DNA from: Hyphomicrobiales bacterium
GTDB taxonomy: Bacteria; Pseudomonadota; Alphaproteobacteria; Rhizobiales; Beijerinckiaceae
Assembly: GCA_003164825.1 (NCBI GenBank)
Contig: PLUH01000419.1
Span: 1 to 21,980 of the forward strand
Reading direction: 5' to 3'
DNA: 21,980 nt
The notes under the pieces were generated by a model. The model was not told the DNA's origin, searched no databases, and saw only the letters and a list, made by a program, of their open reading frames with translations. The translations under genes and the position numbers were made by a program. Positions 1 through 6,613 of the stretch are shown here, in pieces; position 1 is the stretch's first letter; every line of letters begins with the position of its first letter.

Positions 1-172
1 CCAGGTGACCGAAGCGCGGTCGGTCTTCTTACGGCCGCCTGCAGCATGATCCCTTGAGTGGTCACGATCGCGTTACGGTCGCAGGCGACGATTGCCTGCC
101 GAGGCGGAATGAGACAGCTTATCGAGATCCGGCCGGCGGCCAGCTCAGGCCTCCATTCACAGGAACGAAGCG
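1..172 (+). other. Left-edge leader before the binding-protein gene
   Basis: No gene can be supported here. Frame 1 is open from the window edge to a TGA at 55-57 (18 codons, ending ...ACSMIP). This could be the tail of an upstream gene cut by the window, but it is too short to identify. The remainder is the upstream region of the binding-protein gene, with an AGGAA ribosome-binding site at about 161-165. I saw no convincing promoter. Confidence 0.3.
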
Positions 173-1309
173 ATGGCTTTCAGGACCGTTCTTTTGACCG
201 GATGTCTGTTGGGCTTCAGTCCAGTCCTCGCGGCGGAGCCGGTTCGCATCGGCGTCACCACAATACTCAGCGGACAGTACGCCGACCGCGGACAGAGCGA
301 ACAATATGGCGTGGAGCTCGCGCTTCAGCGTATCAATGAGGCCGGCGGAGCGCTGGGAAGGCCGGTGGAGGCATTTTACGGCGACAACGCTGCGGATCCT
401 CAAATCGGGATCGCGGCCACGAAAAGACTCATTGAGGAGCAGCATGTCCCGGTGCTACTGGGCGCGCTGGCGACCCCGGTCACGCACGCGATCATGCCGA
501 TCGTGGCGGAGGCGAAGGTGCCTCTCGTCATCGACATTTCAGCGGGTCAGGACTTCGTTGACGCTTCCGGCGTCGGCGGCAACGACTATGCCTTCAAGAC
601 GATCCCGTCCGACCGCGACATCGCCATCGCCCTCATGGGCTGGCTAAAGGCTCAGGGCGTCCACAGTGTGGCGATCGTCAGCGACGACAATCCGTTCAAC
701 CACGTCAACGCGGTCAGCATGGAGAAGGCCGCGAGCGCGGATGACATCAAAGTTGTCGGCAACGAGACGATCGCCAAGGATACCAAGGACCTTGCCCCGT
801 TGCTCGCGCGGCTCAAGGCGCTCGCGCCGGACCGCGTCGTGACGTTGTTGAGCACTTCAACCGCGTCCTTTTTTCGCGCCTATGAGCAGTCCGGTTGGAG
901 CGTTCCGATCACCGGACGCATCGATTATGCCGCGGCGACAGCGGCGGTGTCGCCGCAATTTCTCACTTCCGGCGGCCTGGACGGCGCCACCAGCATCACG
1001 GTGTTCAACCCCGTGATGGAAAACAACGGGGTGCAGGACTTCGTTCAGGCTTACCGCGCCAAATACGGGGTCATGCCGACCCAGCGCTCATTCTTCGCCT
1101 ACGAAGCGACCAATCTCGTTGTCGACGCCATCCGTCGGGCGAATTCGGACAAGCCCGAAGACATCGAGCGCGCGCTCAAAACCACCAAGATGCCGTCGCT
1201 GCTCGGCGGAACCTATGCGATGGACGACCACAATCATCCCCATACCCCAATGCAGATCGTCGGCGTGCGAGATGGGAAGATGAGTGTCATCGCGCAGGTC
1301 GGCGGCTGA
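173..1309 (+). CDS. ABC transporter substrate-binding protein, branched-chain amino acid (LivJ/Peripla_BP_6) type
   Basis: This is a 378-residue periplasmic binding protein. It should capture a small solute in the periplasm and hand it to a high-affinity ABC permease. Residues 1-20 form a signal peptide with a likely cut after VLA before AEP. The mature start, VRIGVTTILSGQYADRGQ, followed by a GVELALQRINEAGG segment, is the typical opening of the leucine/amide-binding Peripla_BP_6 fold. The usual second-lobe landmarks follow (YAFKTIPSD, VAIVSDDN, FFAYEATNLVVDAI). The length is normal for the family. An AGGAA site lies 8 bases before the ATG. No permease or ATPase of this transporter class is in the window, so the partners lie upstream or elsewhere. 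The ligand cannot be told from sequence; members bind amino acids, amides, aromatic acids or short organic acids. The neighbouring hydroxyacid and aminotransferase genes make an organic or amino acid plausible. Confidence 0.9.
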   Translation: MAFRTVLLTGCLLGFSPVLAAEPVRIGVTTILSGQYADRGQSEQYGVELALQRINEAGGALGRPVEAFYGDNAADPQIGIAATKRLIEEQHVPVLLGALATPVTHAIMPIVAEAKVPLVIDISAGQDFVDASGVGGNDYAFKTIPSDRDIAIALMGWLKAQGVHSVAIVSDDNPFNHVNAVSMEKAASADDIKVVGNETIAKDTKDLAPLLARLKALAPDRVVTLLSTSTASFFRAYEQSGWSVPITGRIDYAAATAAVSPQFLTSGGLDGATSITVFNPVMENNGVQDFVQAYRAKYGVMPTQRSFFAYEATNLVVDAIRRANSDKPEDIERALKTTKMPSLLGGTYAMDDHNHPHTPMQIVGVRDGKMSVIAQVGG

Positions 1310-1371
1310 AACGGGACTTCTCTTTTGCACTTCGGCGCGCAAGCCCCGGAGATGTCGCCAGGCTAAATATC

Positions 1372-1392
1372 GGAGCGCGTTGCTCGCGCCCC
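1372..1392. terminator. GC-rich hairpin between converging genes
   Basis: Between the converging binding-protein and aminotransferase genes, GGAGCGCG (1372-1379) can pair with CGCGCCCC (1385-1392) across a 5-base loop, with one mismatch. No T-run follows on either strand. If it is a terminator it is an atypical one. It is the only stem I found in this 130-bp gap. Confidence 0.25.
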
Positions 1393-1439
1393 GACCCACC
1401 ACGGCGAGAGCCGGCGCGAAAAATTGCTCTGACAATGCC

Positions 1440-2696
1440 CTATGTCGAGCTGAACCTTTCGGATATTGGGCGGCTGTTCGGACGGAGGCGGGGGGCGGGG
1501 GACGCCGTCTCCGGCGACGAAGTCTCCCGCACGTAGGTCATCGCCGCGAGCACTCCGCTGGCCTCACAAATGACGCCAGCGAGGCGTAGACTCATTTCCA
1601 CCCCGGCGAGCGCGCCGAGCAGCGTCAATTCGTTGGTGTCGCCCAGGTGTCCGATCCGGAACGCCTTGCCGGCGAGCCGGCCGAGACCCGCGCCGAGCGA
1701 TATGTCGAAGCGGTCGAGCGCAATCGTGCGGAAACGGTCGGCGTCGCATCCCTTCGGCAACATCACCCCGGTCAATACCGGGGAATGCAAGCGCGGATCG
1801 AGGCAGATGGTCTCCAGGCCCCATGCCGCCACGGCGCGCCTGGTCGCCTCGCCATAACGTTGGTGTCGCGCGAAAACGTGCTCAAGGCCTTCCTCGTTGA
1901 GCATGTCGATGGCGACATCGAGGCCGTAGAGCAGGTTCGTCGCGGGGGTCGAGGGGAAGAAGCCGTGGGCGTTGGGGGCAATCATCTCCTCCCACGCCCA
2001 GAACTGCTTGGCCGTCTCGGCCTTGCGCGCAAACGCAAGCGCTTTTTCGCTGACGGCGTTGAAGCCGAGGCCGGGCGGCAGCATCAGTCCCTTCTGCGAG
2101 CCGGAAACGCTGACGTCGACGCCCCATTCATCGTGACGGTAGTCCGCGCAGGCGAGCCCAGAAACAGTGTCGACCAGGAGCAAAGCGGGATGGCCCGCTG
2201 CGTCGATCGCCTTGCGGACTTCGTCGATCCTCGAAGTCGCCCCTGTTGAAGTCTCGTTGTGCACGACGCAGACCGCTTTGATCGAATGGCCCGCATCCTC
2301 GCGCAGCCGGCTCTCGATACGCTGCGGGTCGACGCCACCGCGCCAATCGGAGCCGATGAATTCGGGCCGCAAGCGCAGTCTTGCCGCCATATTCTTCCAC
2401 AGGGTGGCGAAATGTCCCGTCTCGTACATGAGAACGAAGTCGCCCGGTGAAAATAGATTGGCGAGCGCGGCCTCCCAGGCGCCCGTCCCCGACGTCGGGT
2501 AGATGAAGACATGGCTGTCGGTCTTGAAGACGCCCTTGATCTTTGCGAGGACGCGCTGGCCCAATTTCTGAAACTGCGGTCCGCGATGATCGATCACGGG
2601 CATGTCCATCGCCCGCAGAATCCGCTCGGGGATCGGGCTCGGCCCGGGAATCTGCAGGAAATGCCGGCCAGCACGCCGCCCTTCGTTGCCGCTCAT
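1440..2696 (-). CDS. PLP-dependent serine/alanine-glyoxylate-type aminotransferase (class V)
   Basis: This 418-residue cytoplasmic enzyme should transfer an amino group, typically from serine, alanine or aspartate, to glyoxylate or a similar 2-oxoacid, giving glycine. The N-terminal IPGPSPIPERILRAM segment and the YPTSGTGAWEAALAN PLP-phosphate region (about 67-80) are typical of this subgroup. Asp176 in LLLVDTVSG should contact the PLP ring nitrogen, and Lys202 in SGSQKGLM is the Schiff-base lysine. The C-terminal RIGHLGDTNELTLLGALAGVEMSLRLAG block is also characteristic. The last 25 or so residues (ETSSPETASPAPRL...) form a Ser/Pro-rich tail without clear fold. An AAGGAAG site precedes the ATG. 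It is divergent from the hydroxyacid dehydrogenase at 2851 across a 154-bp gap. Serine-glyoxylate aminotransferase (SgaA) and aspartate-glyoxylate aminotransferase (BhcA) are close relatives. None of the other beta-hydroxyaspartate-cycle genes is nearby, so the amino donor stays open. Confidence 0.88.
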   Translation of the reverse strand: MSGNEGRRAGRHFLQIPGPSPIPERILRAMDMPVIDHRGPQFQKLGQRVLAKIKGVFKTDSHVFIYPTSGTGAWEAALANLFSPGDFVLMYETGHFATLWKNMAARLRLRPEFIGSDWRGGVDPQRIESRLREDAGHSIKAVCVVHNETSTGATSRIDEVRKAIDAAGHPALLLVDTVSGLACADYRHDEWGVDVSVSGSQKGLMLPPGLGFNAVSEKALAFARKAETAKQFWAWEEMIAPNAHGFFPSTPATNLLYGLDVAIDMLNEEGLEHVFARHQRYGEATRRAVAAWGLETICLDPRLHSPVLTGVMLPKGCDADRFRTIALDRFDISLGAGLGRLAGKAFRIGHLGDTNELTLLGALAGVEMSLRLAGVICEASGVLAAMTYVRETSSPETASPAPRLRPNSRPISERFSST

Positions 2697-2850
2697 CTGC
2701 GCTTCCTTTGAAGCCTGTTCGGGAGACGACCCTCATCAGGCGCGCGCCGCTCGCCCCTTCTCCCGCGAAGAGCGGCAGAGCGGCCGAGCATCGCATTTTG
2801 ACTTATTCAGCCCATTGGAGACATTCAATACCGAGCGAAGGGTTAGCCAG

Positions 2851-5790
2851 ATGGCCGGTTCGATTGCCGGGTTGGAGCGCGCGTTGCGCGGGGAAGGCGT
2901 CGGCGAAGTCCTGTTCGACGCCTTCGCGCGGGGCCGTTACGCGACCGACGCCTCGTCCTATCAGATAACGCCACTCGGGGTCGTCATTCCGGGCTCGATC
3001 GAAGAGGCGACGCGAGCCCTGAGCGTCGCACGGTCGCGCAACGTTCCCGTTCTGCCGCGAGGAGGAGGAACCTCGCAGAGCGGGCAGACGGTGAATGCGG
3101 CGCTGGTCGTTGATTGTTCGAAACGGCTTAGCAAGATCCTGTCGCTCGATACGCAAGCGCGGCGCTGTCGGGTCGAGCCCGGCATCGTACTGGACGAACT
3201 CAATCGCCGGCTGAGGCCGAAGGGACTGTGGTTCCCGGTCGACATCTCGACGGCGTCGCGCGCGACGATCGGCGGCATGGCGGGCAACAACTCCTGCGGC
3301 GGCCGATCGCTTCGCTATGGCACGATGCGGGACAACGTGCTCTCGATCGACGCCGTTCTCGCCGACGGTTCGCCCGCCCATTTCGGCGAGGTTCAGGCCG
3401 ACCTCTCCGACCTTGCTGCCGACGACCGGCGGCGGCCGCTATTCCAGGACATATTACGGATCGGCGCGCGAGAGGCCGATGAAGTCGCGGCTCGGTTTCC
3501 CACCGTGCAGAGGCGGGTCGGCGGCTACAATCTCGACGCGCTGACGCCGCGGGGCAGCCAGTCTGCCGGCAACGTCAATCTCGCTCATCTTCTCGTCGGC
3601 TCCGAAGGGACGCTCGCCTTCTCGACGGCGATCGAATTGAAGCTTTCGCCGCTGCTGGGGCGACGCGCGGTCGGGGTCTGCCATTTCGGATCGTTCTTCG
3701 AGGCGATGGACGCCGCGCAGGACATCGTTGCGCTCAAGCCGATCGCGGTCGAACTCGTCGATCAAACCATGATCGGGCTCGCGGCCCAAATTCCGATCTT
3801 CAAGCCGACACTCTCCGCGTTTCTGCGCGGTGATCCCGAGGCGCTGCTCGTGGTGGAATTCGCCGAGAGCGACGACGAGAACCGCAGGCGGCTCTCCAGT
3901 CTGACGCACCTGCTCGGCGATCTCGGCTTCGGGTGGGACCGTCAGGGGAGAAAATGGGGCGGCGTGGTCGAAGTGCTCGATCCGGCGCTGCAGACGTCGA
4001 TCGCCGAAATGCGCGCGGCGGGCCTGAACATCATGATGTCGATGAAGGACGCACGCAAACCGGTCTCGTTCGTCGAGGATTGCGCGGTCCCGCTGCCGCA
4101 TTTGGCCGAGTATACGGCCCGGCTGACGGAAGTCTTCGAAAAGCACGGCACGCGCGGCACATGGTACGCGCACGCCTCGGAAGGGTGCTTGCACGTCCGG
4201 CCGGTGCTCAATCTGAAATTGGATAAGGACGTCAAGGCGATGCGCGCGATCGCCGAAGAGGCCTTCGCGCTGGTGCGCGCCTACAAGGGCTCGCATTCGG
4301 GCGAGCACGGCGATGGCATCGTACGCTCCGAATTTCACGAGAGCATGTTCGGCTCGCGGCTGGTGCGCGCGTTCGAGGAGGTGAAAGACCGCTTCGACCC
4401 GAAAGGGCTCTACAATCCTGGCAAAATTGTCCGGGCGCCGCGTTTCGACGACCGGACTAATTTTCGCTTTCATCCGGATTATCGCGTCGTCGAGTTCGAG
4501 CCCGCGCTCGACTGGTCCGCCTTTCCCGGCGCCGCCGGCGGAATTTCAGGCGCCGTCGAGATGTGCAACAACAACGGCGAATGCCGGAAGCTTGCCGGCG
4601 GCGCGATGTGTCCCTCCTATCGCGTGACCCGCGATGAGCGCGACGTGACGCGAGGCCGCGCGAATACGTTGCGTCTGGCGATATCGGGTCAGCTCGGCCC
4701 CGATGCGCTGGCGTCCGACGAAATGGCCGAAACGCTGAAGCTCTGCGTTTCCTGCAAAGCGTGCCGCCGTGAATGCCCGACCGGCGTGGACATGGCGCGC
4801 ATGAAGATCGAGGTTCTTGCGGCGCGCGCCCGCGGCGGTCGCCTTGGCGCGCGTGAGCGCGTGATCGCCTATTTGCCGCGCTACGCGGGGCTGGCGTCTC
4901 GCCTGCATGCTCTCATGAATTTGCGCGATCAGGTTCCCCTTTTTGCGAAATTGTCCGAGCGGCTGCTAGGGTTCGCCGCCGGGCGGAGCTTGCCCTCGTG
5001 GCGACCGGATTGCTTCCGTTCCGATGGCGAAGCCCATGGTCCCAAGGCGGGCCCAGAAGTCGCGCTGTTCGCCGATACGTTCAACGCGACATTCGAACCC
5101 GAGACGATCGACGCTGCGTTGCGGGTTCTCGTCGCGGCGGGCTATCGGGTTTATGTCCCGAAAGCCGCCGATGGGCCGATCTGTTGCGGCCGCACTTTCC
5201 TCGCGGCCGGATTGGTTGAGCAAGCGCGCTTCGAGGCCTCGCGATCCCTCGCCGTTCTCGCGCCGTTCGTGGAGCGAAACATTCCGATCGTGGGTCTCGA
5301 GCCGAGCTGCCTCCTCACGTTCCGCGACGAGGCGATCGTGATGCGGCTGGGCGAGAGCGCCGACAAAGTCGCAGGCTGCGCACTGCTGTTTGAGGAGTTC
5401 GTCGCGCGCGAGCGAGATGCAGGGCGCTTTAAAATCGAACTCGCGCCGATAGCGGCGAAGGCGCTGTTGCACGGCCATTGCCATCAGAAGAGTTTCGGCG
5501 CCATGGCGGCGACGGAAGAAGCGCTTCGCCTGATTCCCGGGCTGGAGGTGCAGACGATCGAGTCCAGTTGCTGCGGCATGGCCGGCGCCTTCGGCTATCA
5601 GGCGGAAACCTATGAGATGTCCCTCGCGATGGGCGAGTTGTCCCTGCTTCCCCGCGTGCGCGCGGCGGAGGAGGCGACGCTCATCGTCGCCGATGGTTTT
5701 TCCTGCCGCCACCAAATTCGCGATGCAACGAAGCGCGCGGCGATCCACGTCGCAGAGGCGCTCGACCGCGCGCTGGCGGCCGGGAGCTGA
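2851..5790 (+). CDS. FAD and Fe-S D-2-hydroxyacid dehydrogenase (YdiJ/Dld-II type)
   Basis: This is a 979-residue flavo-iron-sulfur dehydrogenase, expected to oxidise a D-2-hydroxyacid (D-lactate, D-2-hydroxyglutarate, glycolate or similar) to the 2-oxoacid and pass electrons to the respiratory chain. The order is: a PCMH/VAO-type FAD domain (PRGGGTSQSG at 69-78, then the IGGMAGNNSCGGRSLRYGTM region); a FAD-oxidase C-terminal domain to about 540, with the SGEHGDGIVRSEF motif; an Fe-S domain with Cys572/578/587 and CVSCKACRRECP (Cys632/635/638/642); and two CCG modules (CCG at 778-780; HGHCHQKS at 874-881 and SCCG at 906-909). This layout and length match YdiJ-like proteins of about 1000 residues. 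The frame is open upstream to 2602, overlapping the aminotransferase. I chose the ATG at 2851 because AAGGG lies about 8 bases before it and the domain begins there. A glycolate-oxidase-like role beside a glyoxylate aminotransferase is inference. Confidence 0.9.
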   Translation: MAGSIAGLERALRGEGVGEVLFDAFARGRYATDASSYQITPLGVVIPGSIEEATRALSVARSRNVPVLPRGGGTSQSGQTVNAALVVDCSKRLSKILSLDTQARRCRVEPGIVLDELNRRLRPKGLWFPVDISTASRATIGGMAGNNSCGGRSLRYGTMRDNVLSIDAVLADGSPAHFGEVQADLSDLAADDRRRPLFQDILRIGAREADEVAARFPTVQRRVGGYNLDALTPRGSQSAGNVNLAHLLVGSEGTLAFSTAIELKLSPLLGRRAVGVCHFGSFFEAMDAAQDIVALKPIAVELVDQTMIGLAAQIPIFKPTLSAFLRGDPEALLVVEFAESDDENRRRLSSLTHLLGDLGFGWDRQGRKWGGVVEVLDPALQTSIAEMRAAGLNIMMSMKDARKPVSFVEDCAVPLPHLAEYTARLTEVFEKHGTRGTWYAHASEGCLHVRPVLNLKLDKDVKAMRAIAEEAFALVRAYKGSHSGEHGDGIVRSEFHESMFGSRLVRAFEEVKDRFDPKGLYNPGKIVRAPRFDDRTNFRFHPDYRVVEFEPALDWSAFPGAAGGISGAVEMCNNNGECRKLAGGAMCPSYRVTRDERDVTRGRANTLRLAISGQLGPDALASDEMAETLKLCVSCKACRRECPTGVDMARMKIEVLAARARGGRLGARERVIAYLPRYAGLASRLHALMNLRDQVPLFAKLSERLLGFAAGRSLPSWRPDCFRSDGEAHGPKAGPEVALFADTFNATFEPETIDAALRVLVAAGYRVYVPKAADGPICCGRTFLAAGLVEQARFEASRSLAVLAPFVERNIPIVGLEPSCLLTFRDEAIVMRLGESADKVAGCALLFEEFVARERDAGRFKIELAPIAAKALLHGHCHQKSFGAMAATEEALRLIPGLEVQTIESSCCGMAGAFGYQAETYEMSLAMGELSLLPRVRAAEEATLIVADGFSCRHQIRDATKRAAIHVAEALDRALAAGS

Positions 5791-5806
5791 GAAGCGGACG
5801 ATCATT

Positions 5807-5828
5807 TCCCCTTACGGGGGAGAAGGGG
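5807..5828. terminator. Short hairpin and REP-like half site after the dehydrogenase
   Basis: CCCC (5808-5811) can pair with GGGG (5816-5819) around a TTAC loop, 17 bases after the dehydrogenase stop. The stem is short and no T-run follows. The right part, GGGAGAAGGGG (5818-5828), is the exact reverse complement of CCCCTTCTCCC at 2754-2764, upstream of the same gene. It may be a weak terminator or one copy of a dispersed extragenic palindrome. Confidence 0.25.
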
Positions 5829-5840
5829 TTCCGTGGACCC

Positions 5841-6018
5841 GTGACCGATGTTCGTATCCGCTGCGTCAACAAGACCGGTCGAACGAGCGCGGATGACCGT
5901 ATTCATCACCTCGGCGGGATCAATGCCGACGGGTCGCGATGGAAATTTGACCCACGAGGAGGCGATTGCCGGGATCGAAGACGGCAGATGGAGGTTCTGG
6001 ACGTTTCGACGCGATTAG
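5841..6018 (+). pseudogene. DUF3892-like small protein, broken by a one-base frameshift
   Basis: A GTG at 5841 opens MTDVRIRCVNK, then a DRIHHLGGINADGSRW segment. This is the start pattern I associate with the DUF3892 family: a basic strand, RI..(V/L)GG, then G..W. In this frame the reading then turns into an Arg-rich nonfamily stretch. In the next frame, from the same point (about 5941-5950), it continues LTHEEAIAGIEDGRWRFWT to a TAG at 6016-6018, which fits the family's following W..(S/T)..EAI..IE.G...F segment. Dropping one base from the AAATTT run after TGG would join the two halves into a product of about 58 residues, shorter than the usual 80 or so. It is either a true frameshift mutation or a sequence error. 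The function of the family is unknown. A GGAG/AAGGGG purine stretch lies 13-20 bases upstream of the GTG. Confidence 0.6.
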
Positions 6019-6035
6019 GCGATGAGGCCGGTTTG

Positions 6036-6386
6036 ATGCCCTTTCTTTTTTCATACGGCACGCTTCAGCAAGAAGATGTGCAATTGGCGACCTTCGGCAG
6101 GAGACTGGCTGGTCGGCCGGACCAATTGGAGAATTTCGAGCAGTCGCTTGTGCTGATCGAAGACGAAGACGTCATCGCCAAAAGCGGCAAGACTCAGCAT
6201 CCGATCGTCAAATTTACGGGCCTGAGGAGCGACCGGATCGACGGGACCGTGTTCGAGATTGCGGATGTCGAGCTTGCTGCCGCGGACGAATATGAGGTCG
6301 CCGCGTACAAGCGGATCGCCGTCGTTCTCGCCTCCGGTCTTGATGCCTGGGTTTACGTGGACGCGCGATACGCGCCGGACCGCTGA
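6036..6386 (+). CDS. Gamma-glutamylcyclotransferase-fold (AIG2-like/GGCT) protein
   Basis: This is a small cytoplasmic protein of 116 residues from the ATG at 6036. The opening MPFLFSYGTLQQ carries the YGTL substrate-loop motif of the gamma-glutamylcyclotransferase superfamily. GTVFEIADVELAAADEYE supplies the G.(V/L)(F/Y).(I/L)...(D/E)..E segment, whose Glu (in DEYE) is the usual catalytic acid. The C-terminal AWVYVDARY strand is the normal end. The length fits AIG2-like members (110-150). The same frame is open back to 5841, with another ATG at 5988, but those upstream codons belong to the broken DUF3892 gene. Family members release 5-oxoproline from gamma-glutamyl compounds or trim gamma-glutamylamines. 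The exact substrate cannot be read here, and no glutathione-pathway gene is adjacent. Confidence 0.72.
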   Translation: MPFLFSYGTLQQEDVQLATFGRRLAGRPDQLENFEQSLVLIEDEDVIAKSGKTQHPIVKFTGLRSDRIDGTVFEIADVELAAADEYEVAAYKRIAVVLASGLDAWVYVDARYAPDR

Positions 6387-6442
6387 AAAATGTCAGACGA
6401 TTGGAATTGCGGGAGCCGGCGGAGAGACCATCCGCAACCGGT

Positions 6443-6583
6443 CGACTGGCCGCGTACGATCTGGAAGTGTAGCGGCATCAGAATTCCAAGACCGAAGAAT
6501 GCTGTGGCGAACAGAAAGGTCGTGAGCGCCGACACCCCTACGATTCGCTTGGCGAACAGCCGGACGTCAATCAGGGCGTCTTC
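6443..6583 (-). pseudogene. Remnant of a DHA2-type MFS drug/H+ antiporter
   Basis: On the minus strand about 47 codons read EDALIDVRLFAKR, then a GVSALTTFLFATAFFGLG transmembrane stretch, then ILMPLHFQIVRGQS. This is the pattern of the second half of EmrB/QacA (DHA2) exporters: a loop with (L/I)D.RLF..R, a transmembrane helix, then (L/M)PL..Q.VRG.S. In an intact gene the next residues would be P(L/T)..AGL(L/M)..PQ. Here the sequence switches to TGCGWSL and unrelated codons. Upstream the frame hits a TGA right after the flavoprotein gene. About nine tenths of a normal exporter of about 470 residues is missing. The piece sits directly downstream of the flavoprotein stop, so an exporter may once have followed it. 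The remnant cannot encode a transporter. Confidence 0.6.
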
Positions 6584-6613
6584 GCGTTTTGGTCACGGCC
6601 GTCTCCTTCTTCT

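Noticed and set aside
173..205. Lipobox-like LTGC at residues 8-11 of the first binding protein
   Set aside because: The cysteine comes too early for a lipoprotein signal, since the hydrophobic stretch continues to a better signal-peptidase I site at VLA/AEP.
1440..2696. Aminotransferase as BhcA of the beta-hydroxyaspartate cycle
   Set aside because: No hydroxyaspartate aldolase, dehydratase or iminosuccinate reductase gene is in the window; family similarity alone does not separate it from serine-glyoxylate aminotransferase.
2798..2831. TTGACT followed by an AT-richer stretch as a promoter for the dehydrogenase
   Set aside because: No hexamer at 16-19 bp spacing resembles TATAAT well enough.
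2602..2850. N-terminal 83-residue extension of the dehydrogenase
   Set aside because: It overlaps the divergent aminotransferase, is Arg/Pro-rich without family features, and the ATG at 2851 has a ribosome-binding site.
3454..4473. Long minus-strand open frame inside the dehydrogenase
   Set aside because: It is antisense to conserved FAD-domain coding sequence, Arg/His/Glu-rich and featureless; a by-product of high GC content. The same holds for the minus frames at 12829-14799 and 15734-16915.
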